Shown in pieces: positions 25,028-34,033 of a stretch of 64,000 nucleotides of DNA. The translations under genes were made by a program, and so were the position numbers. Where the stretch lies: the NCBI RefSeq assembly GCF_028610675.1, contig NZ_JAQQWS010000003.1:1-64000 (forward strand), in the 5' to 3' direction. Origin of the DNA: Alkalihalobacillus pseudalcaliphilus (GTDB taxonomy: Bacteria; Bacillota; Bacilli; Bacillales; Bacillaceae_D). Position 1 is the first letter of the stretch; each line of letters begins with the position of its first letter. The notes beneath the pieces are model-generated. The model saw only the letters and a list, made by a program, of their open reading frames with translations, had not been told where the DNA came from and did not search any database.

Positions 25028-25792
25028 ATGTTAACACTAGAAAGAAAAGAACTAATTTTATCTTTATTAAAAAGCCAAGAAATCATAAGCACACATGAAA
25101 TAATTGATATTACAAAAGCATCTGAATCAACTATTCGCAGAGACTTAACCGAGCTAGAGCAAGAGAAGAAATTAAAGCGGATTCATGGAGGTGCTACTCA
25201 TTATACGAGTAAAAGAGCAGAACCGACAATGCAACAAAAAACACTCAAAAACCGTCAAGAGAAGGTGAAAATTGCTGAAAAAGCAGCTTCTTTTATACAA
25301 GATGGTGATTGTATCTTCCTTGATGCTGGAAGTACAACATTTGAAATGATTCCCTTTTTAAAAGGCAAAAAGGTTGAAGTCGTTACAAATGGCTTGTCAA
25401 ACATTTCCTCTTTACTTGCTGCCGACATTCCAACCCATGTACTCGGTGGGTATGTAAAAAAAGGAACTCATGCATTTATAGGTCGTCATGCCTTAGAAAC
25501 ACTTGAATACTTTAATTTTGACCTTGCCTTTCTTGGGGCAAATGGTATTACAGTCCCAGATGGTGTGACAACGCCAGATCCAGAGGAGGCTTATATTAAG
25601 GACAAAGCCATTGCCTCAAGTCGACAAGCCTTCATTTTAGCCGATCACACTAAATTTGGTGATGTCACCTTTTCTAAAATTACAAATGTAAATCGCGTCC
25701 GTATCATAACAAGTGATCTATTAGAAAAACAAAATGCTGATTTAATTCAAGAGTTACGCACTCACACAACGTTGGAGGTTACACCTGTATGA
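25028..25792 (+). CDS. fruR: DeoR-family transcriptional regulator of the fructose operon
   Basis: A 254-residue DeoR repressor. An N-terminal helix-turn-helix (about 5-57, ASESTIRRDLTELEQ) precedes a ribose-phosphate-isomerase-like sensor domain (IFLDAGSTT, VTNGLSN, LGGYVKKGTHAFIG, ADHTKFG). The ATG at 25028 follows AAAGGTGG; earlier in-frame starts would include that site. It overlaps fruK by 4 bp (ATGA), so the three fru genes form one operon. Fructose-1-phosphate is the known effector of FruR. AT-rich direct repeats of TTGATTG just upstream (about 24965-24990) are a possible site for autoregulation. Confidence 0.93.
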   Translation: MLTLERKELILSLLKSQEIISTHEIIDITKASESTIRRDLTELEQEKKLKRIHGGATHYTSKRAEPTMQQKTLKNRQEKVKIAEKAASFIQDGDCIFLDAGSTTFEMIPFLKGKKVEVVTNGLSNISSLLAADIPTHVLGGYVKKGTHAFIGRHALETLEYFNFDLAFLGANGITVPDGVTTPDPEEAYIKDKAIASSRQAFILADHTKFGDVTFSKITNVNRVRIITSDLLEKQNADLIQELRTHTTLEVTPV

Positions 25793-26700
25793 TTTATACC
25801 GTCACTTTAAACCCTGCCTTAGATTACTTTGTTACGACACCATCTATTCAAGTAGGTAGCTTAAACAGGGCTCAAGCTGATCACAAAGAACCCGGCGGTA
25901 AAGGGATAAATGTATCCACCGTACTGACATCTCTCCAAACGGATAATGTAGCTTTAGGGTTTATCGGCGGCTTTACTGGTGATTTCATTCAGTCTACTTT
26001 AAAACAACGCGGTATTCCAACAGATTTTATTAAAATCAAAGCGGATAGTCGATTAAACGTCAAAGTAAAAAGTGAAGCCGAAACAGAAATTAATGGTGTT
26101 GCACCGACAATTATGCCGAGCGATCTTGAAAAGCTAACCGCTCAACTAGCAAAATTAACAAATGAAGATGTCGTCGTTTTATCTGGAAGTGTTCCACCCA
26201 CTCTTGAACCAACAATCTACCAAATGTGGATGTCTATTCTCAAAAATCAAGGGGTGAATGTATTCCTTGATACGAGCGGGCTCCCACTCACATTTGCTCT
26301 TCAGGAAAAACCGACTTTTATTAAGCCAAATCATCACGAATTATCTGAGCTAATTGGTAAACCCATTCATTCCATTGAAGACGCTATTGAACCTGCTAAA
26401 CAATTGGTTCAACGTGGTGTCGAATATGTTATGGTCACCTTCGCTGGTGACGGTGCTCTTTTAGTTAGCGAAGACCAGACTTTCATTGCCTCACCACCTT
26501 CAGGCATATTAGTAAATTCTATTGGAGCAGGTGACTCTACCGTTGCTGGATTCATTTATGGTTATCAACAAAATTGGTGTCTAGCTGACTGTTTCCAATT
26601 TGCTATCGCTGCCGGAAGTGCTACTGCTTTTTCGAAAAGCCTAGCAAGAAAACAGGACATCCAATTACTCGTAGATAAAACGTATATACGACAAGTATAA
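25789..26700 (+). CDS. fruK: 1-phosphofructokinase FruK
   Basis: A 303-residue PfkB-family kinase converting fructose-1-phosphate to fructose-1,6-bisphosphate. It shows the sugar-binding PGGKGINVS and the C-terminal signature NSIGAGDSTVAGF with the catalytic Asp. The length is normal. Its ATG overlaps the fruR stop, and fruA follows after 15 bp. Confidence 0.97.
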   Translation: MIYTVTLNPALDYFVTTPSIQVGSLNRAQADHKEPGGKGINVSTVLTSLQTDNVALGFIGGFTGDFIQSTLKQRGIPTDFIKIKADSRLNVKVKSEAETEINGVAPTIMPSDLEKLTAQLAKLTNEDVVVLSGSVPPTLEPTIYQMWMSILKNQGVNVFLDTSGLPLTFALQEKPTFIKPNHHELSELIGKPIHSIEDAIEPAKQLVQRGVEYVMVTFAGDGALLVSEDQTFIASPPSGILVNSIGAGDSTVAGFIYGYQQNWCLADCFQFAIAAGSATAFSKSLARKQDIQLLVDKTYIRQV

Positions 26701-26715
26701 AAAGGAGCGTACATA

Positions 26716-28599
26716 ATGAGAATTTCTGATTTACTCAAAAAAGAAACGATGATTCTTGATTTACATTCAATCTCAAAAGCAGACGTACTTAATGAATTGA
26801 TCGAAAAGCTCGAGCAAGCTAACCGTTTGAACGATAAGCAAGCGTTTAAAGAAGCTATTCTAAAACGTGAAGAACAAAGTACCACAGGTCTTGGAGAAGG
26901 TATTGCTATCCCACATGCCAAAACATCTGCTGTAAAAACACCAGCGATTGCTTTTGGTCGTTCGCAAGCAGGTATTGATTTCGAAGCATTAGACAACCAG
27001 CCAAGTCATTTATTCTTTATGATTGCAGCTTCTGAAGGGGCTAATAATGAACATTTAGCTACCCTTTCAAAACTATCAACCTATTTAATGGATGAGAATT
27101 TTAGACAACATTTGTTGAAGGCTCAGTCTGTTGATGAAATATTACAAGTTATTGATACAAAAGAAAATGAAGAATTAGAGCAAGAAGAAGCGCCCCAAGA
27201 ATATAGCCAAGACCAAGTTTTCATTCTCGGCGTTACGGGATGCCCGACAGGAATCGCTCACACCTTTATGGCTGCTGATGCATTAAAAAAAGAAGCTAAA
27301 GAGCGAGGATACCACATTAAAGTTGAAACGAATGGTTCTGCTGGAGTTAAGGATAAGTTAACAAATGAAGATATCGAAAAAGCTGATGGCATCATTGTGG
27401 CCGCTGACACCAAGGTGGATATGGAGCGCTTCCATGGAAGACGTATTGTCGTTGCTCCAGTGTCTGATGGTGTAAGAAAACCAGCCCAATTATTAGAACG
27501 GTCTTTATCAGGAAATGAACCGATTTACAGAGGGACTGAACGGCAAGAAGAAAGCCAAGAAAGTCAAGAATCATCCTCTTTTGGAGCAAGCATATATAAG
27601 CATTTAATGAACGGTGTTTCTAATATGCTACCATTTGTCATCGGTGGTGGTATTCTCATCGCTTTGAGCTTTGTTTTTGAGACGATCTTTGGAGAAGATA
27701 ATTTTATTCGAGAATTATTAATGACAATCGGTAGCGATAATGCCTTTGCCTTATTTATTCCTGTTCTTGCTGCTTTTATTGCGATGAGTATTGCCGATCG
27801 CCCTGGATTTGCCCCTGGTTTAATTGCCGGATATATGGCCTTTACTAATGAAGCAGGCTTTTTAGGTGGATTAATTGCTGGTTTCCTTGCCGGTTATATA
27901 GCTTTATTAGTGCGTCACTTATTAGCAAATTTTCCGCAAAGCTTAGATGGGTTACGTACCATTCTATTTACCCCTATATTAAATATCTTATTTACGGGTA
28001 CACTCATGTATTTCTTAGTCAGTCCGCTCGCGACTGTTAATTTAGGATTACAGAATTGGTTAGGCAATTTAGGTACAGGTAATATGATCATTTTAGGCGT
28101 TATTCTTGGAGTGATGATGGCGATTGACATGGGCGGTCCTGTTAATAAAGCGGCTTATACATTCGGTATCGCCATGCTTGATGCTGGTAATCTTGGCCCT
28201 CAAGCTGCAGTTATGGCAGCTGGAATGGTTCCTCCACTCGGTATCGCGATGGCAACAACCATTTGGAAACATAAATTTACGCAACAGCAACGTCAATCTG
28301 GAAAGACGAATTATGTATTAGGTGCTTCATTTATTACAGAAGGTGCCATTCCTTTTGCTGCTGCTGATCCGGTCCGTGTCATTAGTGCAAGTGTGATAGG
28401 TGCCGCTGTCGCAGGAGGCCTAACTGGCCTATTCCAAATAGCTCTCCCCGCTCCACATGGAGGAGTTTTTACGATGTTTCTTGTCAATGGCTCTAATTTT
28501 AGCTCTATCGGATTATATGCCCTGGCTATTATCATCGGCTCTTTAATCACAGCTGTTATTTATGGGCTAATTAAACAACCATTAACAGAAAAAAACTAA
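26716..28599 (+). CDS. fruA: Fructose-specific PTS permease EIIABC
   Basis: A 627-residue three-domain PTS protein that imports fructose and phosphorylates it at C1. EIIA (about 1-150) has the phospho-His in GIAIPHAKT. EIIB (about 167-265) has the phospho-Cys in TGCPTGIAHT. EIIC (about 290-620) is a multi-helix channel with the conserved DMGGPVNKAAY and FITEGAIPFAAADP. Domain order A-B-C matches B. subtilis FruA. The ribosome site is AAAGGAG. Confidence 0.97.
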   Translation: MRISDLLKKETMILDLHSISKADVLNELIEKLEQANRLNDKQAFKEAILKREEQSTTGLGEGIAIPHAKTSAVKTPAIAFGRSQAGIDFEALDNQPSHLFFMIAASEGANNEHLATLSKLSTYLMDENFRQHLLKAQSVDEILQVIDTKENEELEQEEAPQEYSQDQVFILGVTGCPTGIAHTFMAADALKKEAKERGYHIKVETNGSAGVKDKLTNEDIEKADGIIVAADTKVDMERFHGRRIVVAPVSDGVRKPAQLLERSLSGNEPIYRGTERQEESQESQESSSFGASIYKHLMNGVSNMLPFVIGGGILIALSFVFETIFGEDNFIRELLMTIGSDNAFALFIPVLAAFIAMSIADRPGFAPGLIAGYMAFTNEAGFLGGLIAGFLAGYIALLVRHLLANFPQSLDGLRTILFTPILNILFTGTLMYFLVSPLATVNLGLQNWLGNLGTGNMIILGVILGVMMAIDMGGPVNKAAYTFGIAMLDAGNLGPQAAVMAAGMVPPLGIAMATTIWKHKFTQQQRQSGKTNYVLGASFITEGAIPFAAADPVRVISASVIGAAVAGGLTGLFQIALPAPHGGVFTMFLVNGSNFSSIGLYALAIIIGSLITAVIYGLIKQPLTEKN

Positions 28600-28603
28600 T
28601 TAA

Positions 28604-28640
28604 AATCACCTCAACTCACTTTAAAAGAGTTGAGGTGATT
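28604..28640 (+). terminator. Strong hairpin after fruA
   Basis: The 14-bp arms at 28604-28617 and 28627-28640 (AATCACCTCAACTC and its complement) are perfect with a 9-base loop. A proper T-run does not follow (CCCCTAAT), so it may act as an mRNA 3'-end stabiliser more than a classical terminator. Confidence 0.7.
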
Positions 28641-28683
28641 CCCCTAATCAAATTGATTTTGAGGTTGAGATAAAATTGGCAAA

Positions 28684-28717
28684 GCTGAGAGCGATCGTTG
28701 TAAACGATTAGCTCAGC
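28684..28717. other. Long bulged stem-loop upstream of the TRIC-channel gene
   Basis: GCTGAG...CTCAGC encloses CGATCGTT/AACGAT with a very short loop. The remainder of 28641-28948 shows no gene. The hairpin may be the end of the fru transcript or a leader element. Confidence 0.45.
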
Positions 28718-28948
28718 ACCACATGATTTTTGAGAAACGACAAGTAAAACTCCACATACCTCTTTTATTACTCTCCCTTACATATACAGATCATTTGTAC
28801 TCCTTCACAAACGACTTTGACACGCTTCGTTAAACTACCCATTTAATTTATGATAATTTCATGTTAAAATTCATACGCACAAAAAATGTGAATACCTAAT
28901 GCTAGCAAGAATAATGAACAGCATCGAGCAAAGCAAAGGAGAACAACC

Positions 28949-29560
28949 ATGGTTTGGGAGACATTAAATATAATCGGTACAATTGCTTTTGCAATAAGCG
29001 GAGCCATTGTCGCCATAGAAGAAAAATATGATATTTTAGGTGTACTTGTCTTAGGATTTGTAACTGCTTTTGGTGGTGGTGCCATTCGAAACCTATTAAT
29101 TGGTGCCCCTGTATCCTTACTTTGGGATCAAGCCTTACTCTTTACACTAGCTTTAGCTTCCATCGTCATTGTATTTCTTTCAAAGGAATTATGGCTTGAC
29201 TATTTTAGAAGAATCGTCATTTTTGACGCAATGGGGTTAGCCGCCTTTGCGATACAAGGTGCCATGCTCGCTAGTGATAACGGACTTCCATTAGTGGCGG
29301 TTGCTACCGCAGCTGTTCTAACAGGTTCAGGAGGAGGAATGGTTCGGGACGTATTAGCCGGACGTAAACCGGTTATATTCCGAGATGAAATTTATGCCTT
29401 ATGGGCCTTACTTGCAGGTTTAATGATTGGCCTCGGTTTATTAACCTCTGCCTATATGTATTATGTATTATTTGTCATCATCGTTGCATTAAGAATGCTA
29501 TCTGTACAATACAACTGGACGTTACCGAAATATAGTGATGTACAAAATCTATATAAATAG
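28949..29560 (+). CDS. TRIC-type cation channel family protein (UPF0126, YvgT-like)
   Basis: A 203-residue membrane protein made of two three-helix repeats. Each starts with the glycine-rich pattern (IAFAISGAIVAIE and LAAFAIQGAMLA) and has GGGAIRNLLIGAP or GGGMVRDVLAGRKP, the conserved basic loops of prokaryotic TRIC channels. It probably conducts monovalent cations; the older label is UPF0126. The ATG follows AAAGGAG. It shares a terminator with the converging sipW. Confidence 0.9.
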   Translation: MVWETLNIIGTIAFAISGAIVAIEEKYDILGVLVLGFVTAFGGGAIRNLLIGAPVSLLWDQALLFTLALASIVIVFLSKELWLDYFRRIVIFDAMGLAAFAIQGAMLASDNGLPLVAVATAAVLTGSGGGMVRDVLAGRKPVIFRDEIYALWALLAGLMIGLGLLTSAYMYYVLFVIIVALRMLSVQYNWTLPKYSDVQNLYK

Positions 29561-29563
29561 AAC

Positions 29564-29591
29564 AAAAAACCTCCACTAAAGGAGGTTTTTT
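29564..29591. terminator. Bidirectional terminator between TRIC gene and sipW
   Basis: AAAAAACCTCC (29564-29574) and GGAGGTTTTTT (29581-29591) form an 11-bp perfect stem with T-runs on both strands. The sipW stop codon lies in the loop. Confidence 0.93.
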
Positions 29592-30166
29592 GGGATATCT
29601 TTATCCCCTTCTCTGGCCGTATCTCGATTCCCCTTTTCAAGTTGGTTAAGTCCTTGCCAAATACTAATACCCGCGTATAAAAGTAACGCGACACCTGGTA
29701 ATATTAAAAGCAATGCCGCTCCTTCTTTCGATTGAGAAAACTTCCCGACATACCCAAGGTAAGGAATCGTCACACCTGAATAATGAGCAACGACATTTTC
29801 TGACATTACCAATGTACTATCAGGAGCATTATTATTGTCACCCTTTGTCTCATACATGATATTTCCCCCAGTATGAACAATATCGATAACTCTATGCGTA
29901 ATCAACTTATCTTGGTTTTCCATAAAAGTGATAATATCGCCTTTTTGAAAACGAGTCATATCTCCACCTGGTTCCACTACTATTACTGAACCTGTTTTAA
30001 ACTCTGGCTCCATCGAACCTGATAGGACAGTCTTAAGTTGATAGCCAAATAACTCAGGCTCGTCACCCGAAGCTTTTGTTGAAATAACTAAAAATGCCAT
30101 TCCAATTAACAGAACGAACAAACTGAAGCTTATTAATTGACTGCCCCATTTCAAAATAGTTTTCAT
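29576..30166 (-). CDS. sipW: SipW-type (ER-type) signal peptidase I
   Basis: A 196-residue signal peptidase with an N-terminal membrane helix, the serine motif VLSGSMEP, the GDIITF box and THRVID, in which His replaces the usual Lys general base, as in SipW and eukaryotic SPases. A second helix (LLLILPGVALLLYAGISIW) lies near the C-terminus. B. subtilis SipW processes TapA and TasA of the biofilm matrix. It lies 87 bp after a TapA-like gene. No tasA follows; a terminator comes directly after. Confidence 0.93.
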   Translation of the reverse strand: MKTILKWGSQLISFSLFVLLIGMAFLVISTKASGDEPELFGYQLKTVLSGSMEPEFKTGSVIVVEPGGDMTRFQKGDIITFMENQDKLITHRVIDIVHTGGNIMYETKGDNNNAPDSTLVMSENVVAHYSGVTIPYLGYVGKFSQSKEGAALLLILPGVALLLYAGISIWQGLNQLEKGNRDTAREGDKDIPKNLL

Positions 30167-30253
30167 TTATTCCTCACCTTCCTTAGTGCCGTTATTTGTG
30201 CTACCAACTGAATCCACTTTTACACTTTGCTCTTCTTTCCGATCGTTCGAGTT

Positions 30254-31003
30254 CTACTCTCGCGACCTTGGCTCTTCATCTGATGGTTCAGTCAGTTCTT
30301 CAGTTACCTCATTATCTGTCGTTTTATTAATTTTTGCTTCGTCCGTTATGTTCCCTTCTACTACTTCTTCCTTATTTACCACCTTTTCTTCCACTTGCTC
30401 TTCACTTGTCTCGATTTCTTCATTTGACGGTTCTTCATTTTGATTTTCACTTACATCTTCTACATGTTCCTCACCATGTTCTTTTTCATTGACATGATGA
30501 CAATCGTCTATAAAGATTTTCTCGCTCCAAATAACTGCTTGACTCTCATAATTATTTTGGTAACCTACACTTTGATTCACCTTTAACATATAAGCTCCTG
30601 GTTTCATGTTCCCAAAAACCAGTTTCTCGACTCCACCTTGATATATCACTTCAATCATACCGCTCTCTAGCTTTGCCCCATGTTCATTTGGAATCCTTGA
30701 CTCTGAATAGAATAATTCAAATTTAGTTGACTCCGTCATATTAAAGCCTTCATTTTTAATCGTAAAATAGAGCTCATCTGCTTCACACCAAGTTCCTACA
30801 TTCTTATTCATAATCACTAAGTCACTTCCATCCCACCAATTACCTGTTTGAATAGATATACTTACTTTTTCTGAATCACCAAAAAAAGCAAGTGTATCTG
30901 AGGTTAAAAAGGCAACACCTACTACCATTAAGTACACAATTACGAGGAACTGACAGAGTGGGAGTAATTTTTTATGATTATGTTTCATTCTCGAAAGCTT
31001 CAT
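30254..31003 (-). CDS. tapA: TapA-like amyloid-fibre anchoring/assembly protein
   Basis: A 249-residue secreted protein. The signal region (LPLCQFLVIVYLMVVGVAFL then TSDTLAFFGDSE) is of the SipW-processed type, followed by a beta-rich domain (FTIKNEGFNMTESTKFELFYSE, QAVIWSEKIFIDDC) and a long Glu-rich tail (about 170-249). The layout resembles TapA (YqxM) of B. subtilis, with the usual two cysteines (CEADE and DDCHH). I start at the ATG at 31003 with GGAGGG 7 nt upstream. It forms a pair with sipW. Confidence 0.82.
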   Translation of the reverse strand: MKLSRMKHNHKKLLPLCQFLVIVYLMVVGVAFLTSDTLAFFGDSEKVSISIQTGNWWDGSDLVIMNKNVGTWCEADELYFTIKNEGFNMTESTKFELFYSESRIPNEHGAKLESGMIEVIYQGGVEKLVFGNMKPGAYMLKVNQSVGYQNNYESQAVIWSEKIFIDDCHHVNEKEHGEEHVEDVSENQNEEPSNEEIETSEEQVEEKVVNKEEVVEGNITDEAKINKTTDNEVTEELTEPSDEEPRSRE

Positions 31004-31382
31004 TAAGGTACCCTCCAATTATTTCCTTAGGATTAGGTTATCTAATTGTATCTGCCGCTTAATGGGCCAAAAAATCCCATTTACGTGTTTATTTTCGACT
31101 CATTTAAATTCTCTATAGAATTTATAGTCATTGCATTCGTTCTTAATAAAGAATACACCTGTAGTATAGCTGATTTTTTTATTTTTTTAAACTCAATAAC
31201 AACCACAAACGTTCTTGTTAAAGAACAAATTACTCCGAATTACTCTTAATCACTGTTATTTGCTCACTATTTTAATTTTCTTCACTTTATGAAGAACAAA
31301 AAATTGAAATGCCTTACTCATTTTCTTCACTCGTTGATTTTTGCTATACTTTGTAGGAATGAGAAGAAACTAGGTGAATGTA
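31004..31382. other. AT-rich gap between tapA and the sensor-kinase gene
   Basis: This 379-bp divergent intergenic region contains the ribosome site of tapA at one end and that of the kinase at the other. A TATACT hexamer near 31345 may be a -10 for the kinase gene, but no good -35 partner is visible. I see no other gene. Confidence 0.4.
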
Positions 31383-33131
31383 ATGTTCGAATTATTACTT
31401 ATTATGTTAGAGCGACTTGGGTTAATTGTGATGTTAGCTTTTATCGCAACAAGACTTCATTTTTTTAAAGATATGCTAATCTACCCCACACAACTGAGTC
31501 AAAGACAACAAATGAAAGCGATCCTCTTTTTTAGCGTTTTTGGTATTATTGGTACCTATTCAGGAGTTGCTTTTGGCTCTCATAACTCAGAACTCGTTGT
31601 TTATTTTACTGAGCTTTCTGAAGAAGAAGCCATTGCCAACTTTCGCGTAATTGGTGTTGTTCTTGCAGGCTTATTCGGAGGTTATAAAGTCGGTATAGCT
31701 TCTGGTCTAATTGCTGGTGGTCACCGAATGCTACTAGGTGGTTTTACTGGATTTGCTTGTGGAATAGCTACTATATTTGCCGGAGTCATATCTGCTTATT
31801 ATGCAAAAAGAAATCCAAAAGCGACCTCTCAGCCTAGAACGATTTTTCTGTTAGGAGCTTTTGCTGAAACCACGCAGATGGCATTAATTGTTATTCTTGC
31901 TCATCCAACAACATTAGCTATTGAACTTGTAAAAGTTATTGGTGTTCCTATGATTGTCGCAAATGGAATCGGATGTATGTTATTTTTCCTCATTATACGT
32001 AATGTCCAACATACCGAGCAAAAGCTTGGTGCTTTGCAAGCACAAAAAAGCTTAAGAATTGCCAAACAAACATTAGCCTTTCTTAAAGATGGACTCAATC
32101 ATCATTCATCTGCAGAAGTCTGTACTATTATCTATAATGAATTAAAAGTAGCCGGTGTAGCAATGACAGACCACCATAAAATTCTCGCACATATTGGTCT
32201 TGCTAGTGATCACCATAAAGCGAACCTCCCCATACAAACACAAATTACCTGGGAGGCGATCCGTAGAAAAGAAATGGTCATTGCTAACGATAAAAGTATT
32301 CATTGTAATGAATCAAACTGTCCATTAGGTGCTGCGGTTATTGCTCCCCTTTTTATTCGAAATGAGGTAGCTGGCACACTGAAGTTCTATTTTCATTCTG
32401 AAAAAGAAATCACCCCTCTTGAGACAGAAATGCTTGCAGGATTAACGAATTTATTGAGCAGTCAGCTTGAGCTTGCTGAGGCCGACCGTTCCTATCAACT
32501 TGCAAAAGAAGCTGAGATTAATGCCTTACAAGCACAGATTAGCCCTCATTTTCTTTTTAATACTTTAAATACGGTCATTTCACTAATTAGGATGAACCCT
32601 AATAAAGCAAGGCAAATGTTACACCACCTTTCTTTATTCTTACGGCAGAACGTTACATCTACCACAACCAACCTTCATTCAATTGAAGATGAACTTAATC
32701 ATGTGAAGTCATATTTATCTATTGAAGAAACCCGATTTGAGGATAGGTTCACGATAACCTATGATATTGATTCGAGTTGTTTGTTAACGAAAATCCCTCC
32801 TCTTACGTTACAACCAATTGTTGAAAATTCGGTTAAGCACGGCTTTAAAGATAAAGAGGGAGATTGCTATTTGCGTATTTCAATCAAGGATCAGGGGAAA
32901 ACTGTTCAATTAACCGTTTCAGACAACGGTAAAGGATTTGCGATGATAGAGAAAAATTGGCTAGGAAAGAAAATAGCTGAAGAAACAACAGGTACAGGCA
33001 TTGGATTATTTAATATAAATAAGCGATTACAAATGCAATTTGGAGAAAAAGCGTCGTTACAAATTAATTCAGATGTTCATCAAGGAACAACGATCGCTTT
33101 CACTATTCCAAAAAAGAAAGAAAGGGATTAA
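31383..33131 (+). CDS. LytS/BtsS-type sensor histidine kinase
   Basis: A 582-residue membrane kinase. It has a 5TMR-LYT sensor of several helices (about 1-210, including GVVLAGLFGGYKVGIASGLIAGGHR), a GAF-like domain (about 230-365), the HisKA_7TM/LytS phosphoacceptor block LQAQISPHFLFNTLNTV with its His, and an HATPase domain (PLTLQPIVENSVKHG, VSDNGKGF, GTGIGLFNINKRL). I start at the ATG at 31383 after AGGTGA. The response regulator starts 3 bp after its stop. In E. coli the homologous BtsS senses pyruvate and its partner activates a CstA-family transporter gene, matching the neighbours here. Confidence 0.93.
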   Translation: MFELLLIMLERLGLIVMLAFIATRLHFFKDMLIYPTQLSQRQQMKAILFFSVFGIIGTYSGVAFGSHNSELVVYFTELSEEEAIANFRVIGVVLAGLFGGYKVGIASGLIAGGHRMLLGGFTGFACGIATIFAGVISAYYAKRNPKATSQPRTIFLLGAFAETTQMALIVILAHPTTLAIELVKVIGVPMIVANGIGCMLFFLIIRNVQHTEQKLGALQAQKSLRIAKQTLAFLKDGLNHHSSAEVCTIIYNELKVAGVAMTDHHKILAHIGLASDHHKANLPIQTQITWEAIRRKEMVIANDKSIHCNESNCPLGAAVIAPLFIRNEVAGTLKFYFHSEKEITPLETEMLAGLTNLLSSQLELAEADRSYQLAKEAEINALQAQISPHFLFNTLNTVISLIRMNPNKARQMLHHLSLFLRQNVTSTTTNLHSIEDELNHVKSYLSIEETRFEDRFTITYDIDSSCLLTKIPPLTLQPIVENSVKHGFKDKEGDCYLRISIKDQGKTVQLTVSDNGKGFAMIEKNWLGKKIAEETTGTGIGLFNINKRLQMQFGEKASLQINSDVHQGTTIAFTIPKKKERD

Positions 33132-33134
33132 ACG

Positions 33135-33872
33135 ATGACAATCCAACAAATCCAAACATTAATCGTTGATGATGAAAAATACAGTCGTGAAGAACTAATA
33201 TTCTTACTAGACTCTTATCCTGAAATTACCATTGTTGGCCAAGCTTCCACGGGACAAGAAGCAGTCGCAAAAATTATGGAATTAAAGCCTGATTTACTTT
33301 TTTTAGATATTGAAATGCCGGGTATGACAGGAACAGAAGTTGCGTCTGTATTAAAAGAAATGCAAACACCACCCATTGTCATATTCGCCACGGCCTACCC
33401 ACAATTTGCAATTGAAGCTTTTCAAGTGCAGGCAAAGGGTTATTTGTTAAAACCCGTTGATGAAAAACAATTGGCTGAAACGATTCAACATATCAAGGCT
33501 TTAATTAATATGACACAAACTCAAGAGAACCCTGAATCAACCAATGGGAAGCTGGCATTAGAAGCAGAAGGAACTATTCAATTTCTAGAGCCAAAAAAGG
33601 TCTTGTATGTATATCGGGATGACAAAAATACAAAAGTCGTTACGAGTGAGCAATTGTTTGAAACAAAACTTACGTTAAAAGAGCTTGAAGCACGTTTAAC
33701 CTCTTTTTCATTCTTTCGTGTTCATAAAAGCTATCTGGTCAACACCCATTATATTACCGAAATGGATGCTTGGTTTAATGGTGCTTATCAGCTCTCGATT
33801 GCTGGTACAGAAGAAAAAATCCCGGTAAGTCGCAATTATGTCAAACCTTTACGTGCCAAAATAGAACTATAG
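33135..33872 (+). CDS. LytTR-family response regulator
   Basis: A 245-residue regulator with an N-terminal receiver (phospho-Asp in LLFLDIEMPG, plus TAYPQFAIEAF and KGYLLKPVD) and a C-terminal LytTR DNA-binding domain (FLEPKKVLYVYRDDKNTKVV, FFRVHKSYLVN, IPVSRNYVKPL). It is coupled to the kinase gene by a 3-bp gap. The probable target is the promoter of the downstream CstA-type gene, where three 21-bp direct repeats lie. Confidence 0.95.
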   Translation: MTIQQIQTLIVDDEKYSREELIFLLDSYPEITIVGQASTGQEAVAKIMELKPDLLFLDIEMPGMTGTEVASVLKEMQTPPIVIFATAYPQFAIEAFQVQAKGYLLKPVDEKQLAETIQHIKALINMTQTQENPESTNGKLALEAEGTIQFLEPKKVLYVYRDDKNTKVVTSEQLFETKLTLKELEARLTSFSFFRVHKSYLVNTHYITEMDAWFNGAYQLSIAGTEEKIPVSRNYVKPLRAKIEL

Positions 33873-33900
33873 ATTTCTGAATTCAATCATTTAAAATCCG

Positions 33901-33960
33901 CATCTTATGACGAAAATTCAACATCTTATACACGATATTTTACATCTTACGACAAAATCC
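33901..33960 (+). promoter_or_regulatory. Three 21-bp direct repeats upstream of the CstA-type gene
   Basis: CATCTTAYRMACRA begins at 33901, 33922 and 33943, exactly 21 bp apart (two helix turns), which is the typical arrangement of LytTR regulator sites. A TACACT hexamer at 33984-33989 could be the -10 of the controlled promoter. Confidence 0.75.
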
Positions 33961-34033
33961 CTCACAAATATGTCTTCTTTATGTACACTCAGTTTATGAA
34001 AACGCATACGAAAATTTGAGGGGGATTACACTT

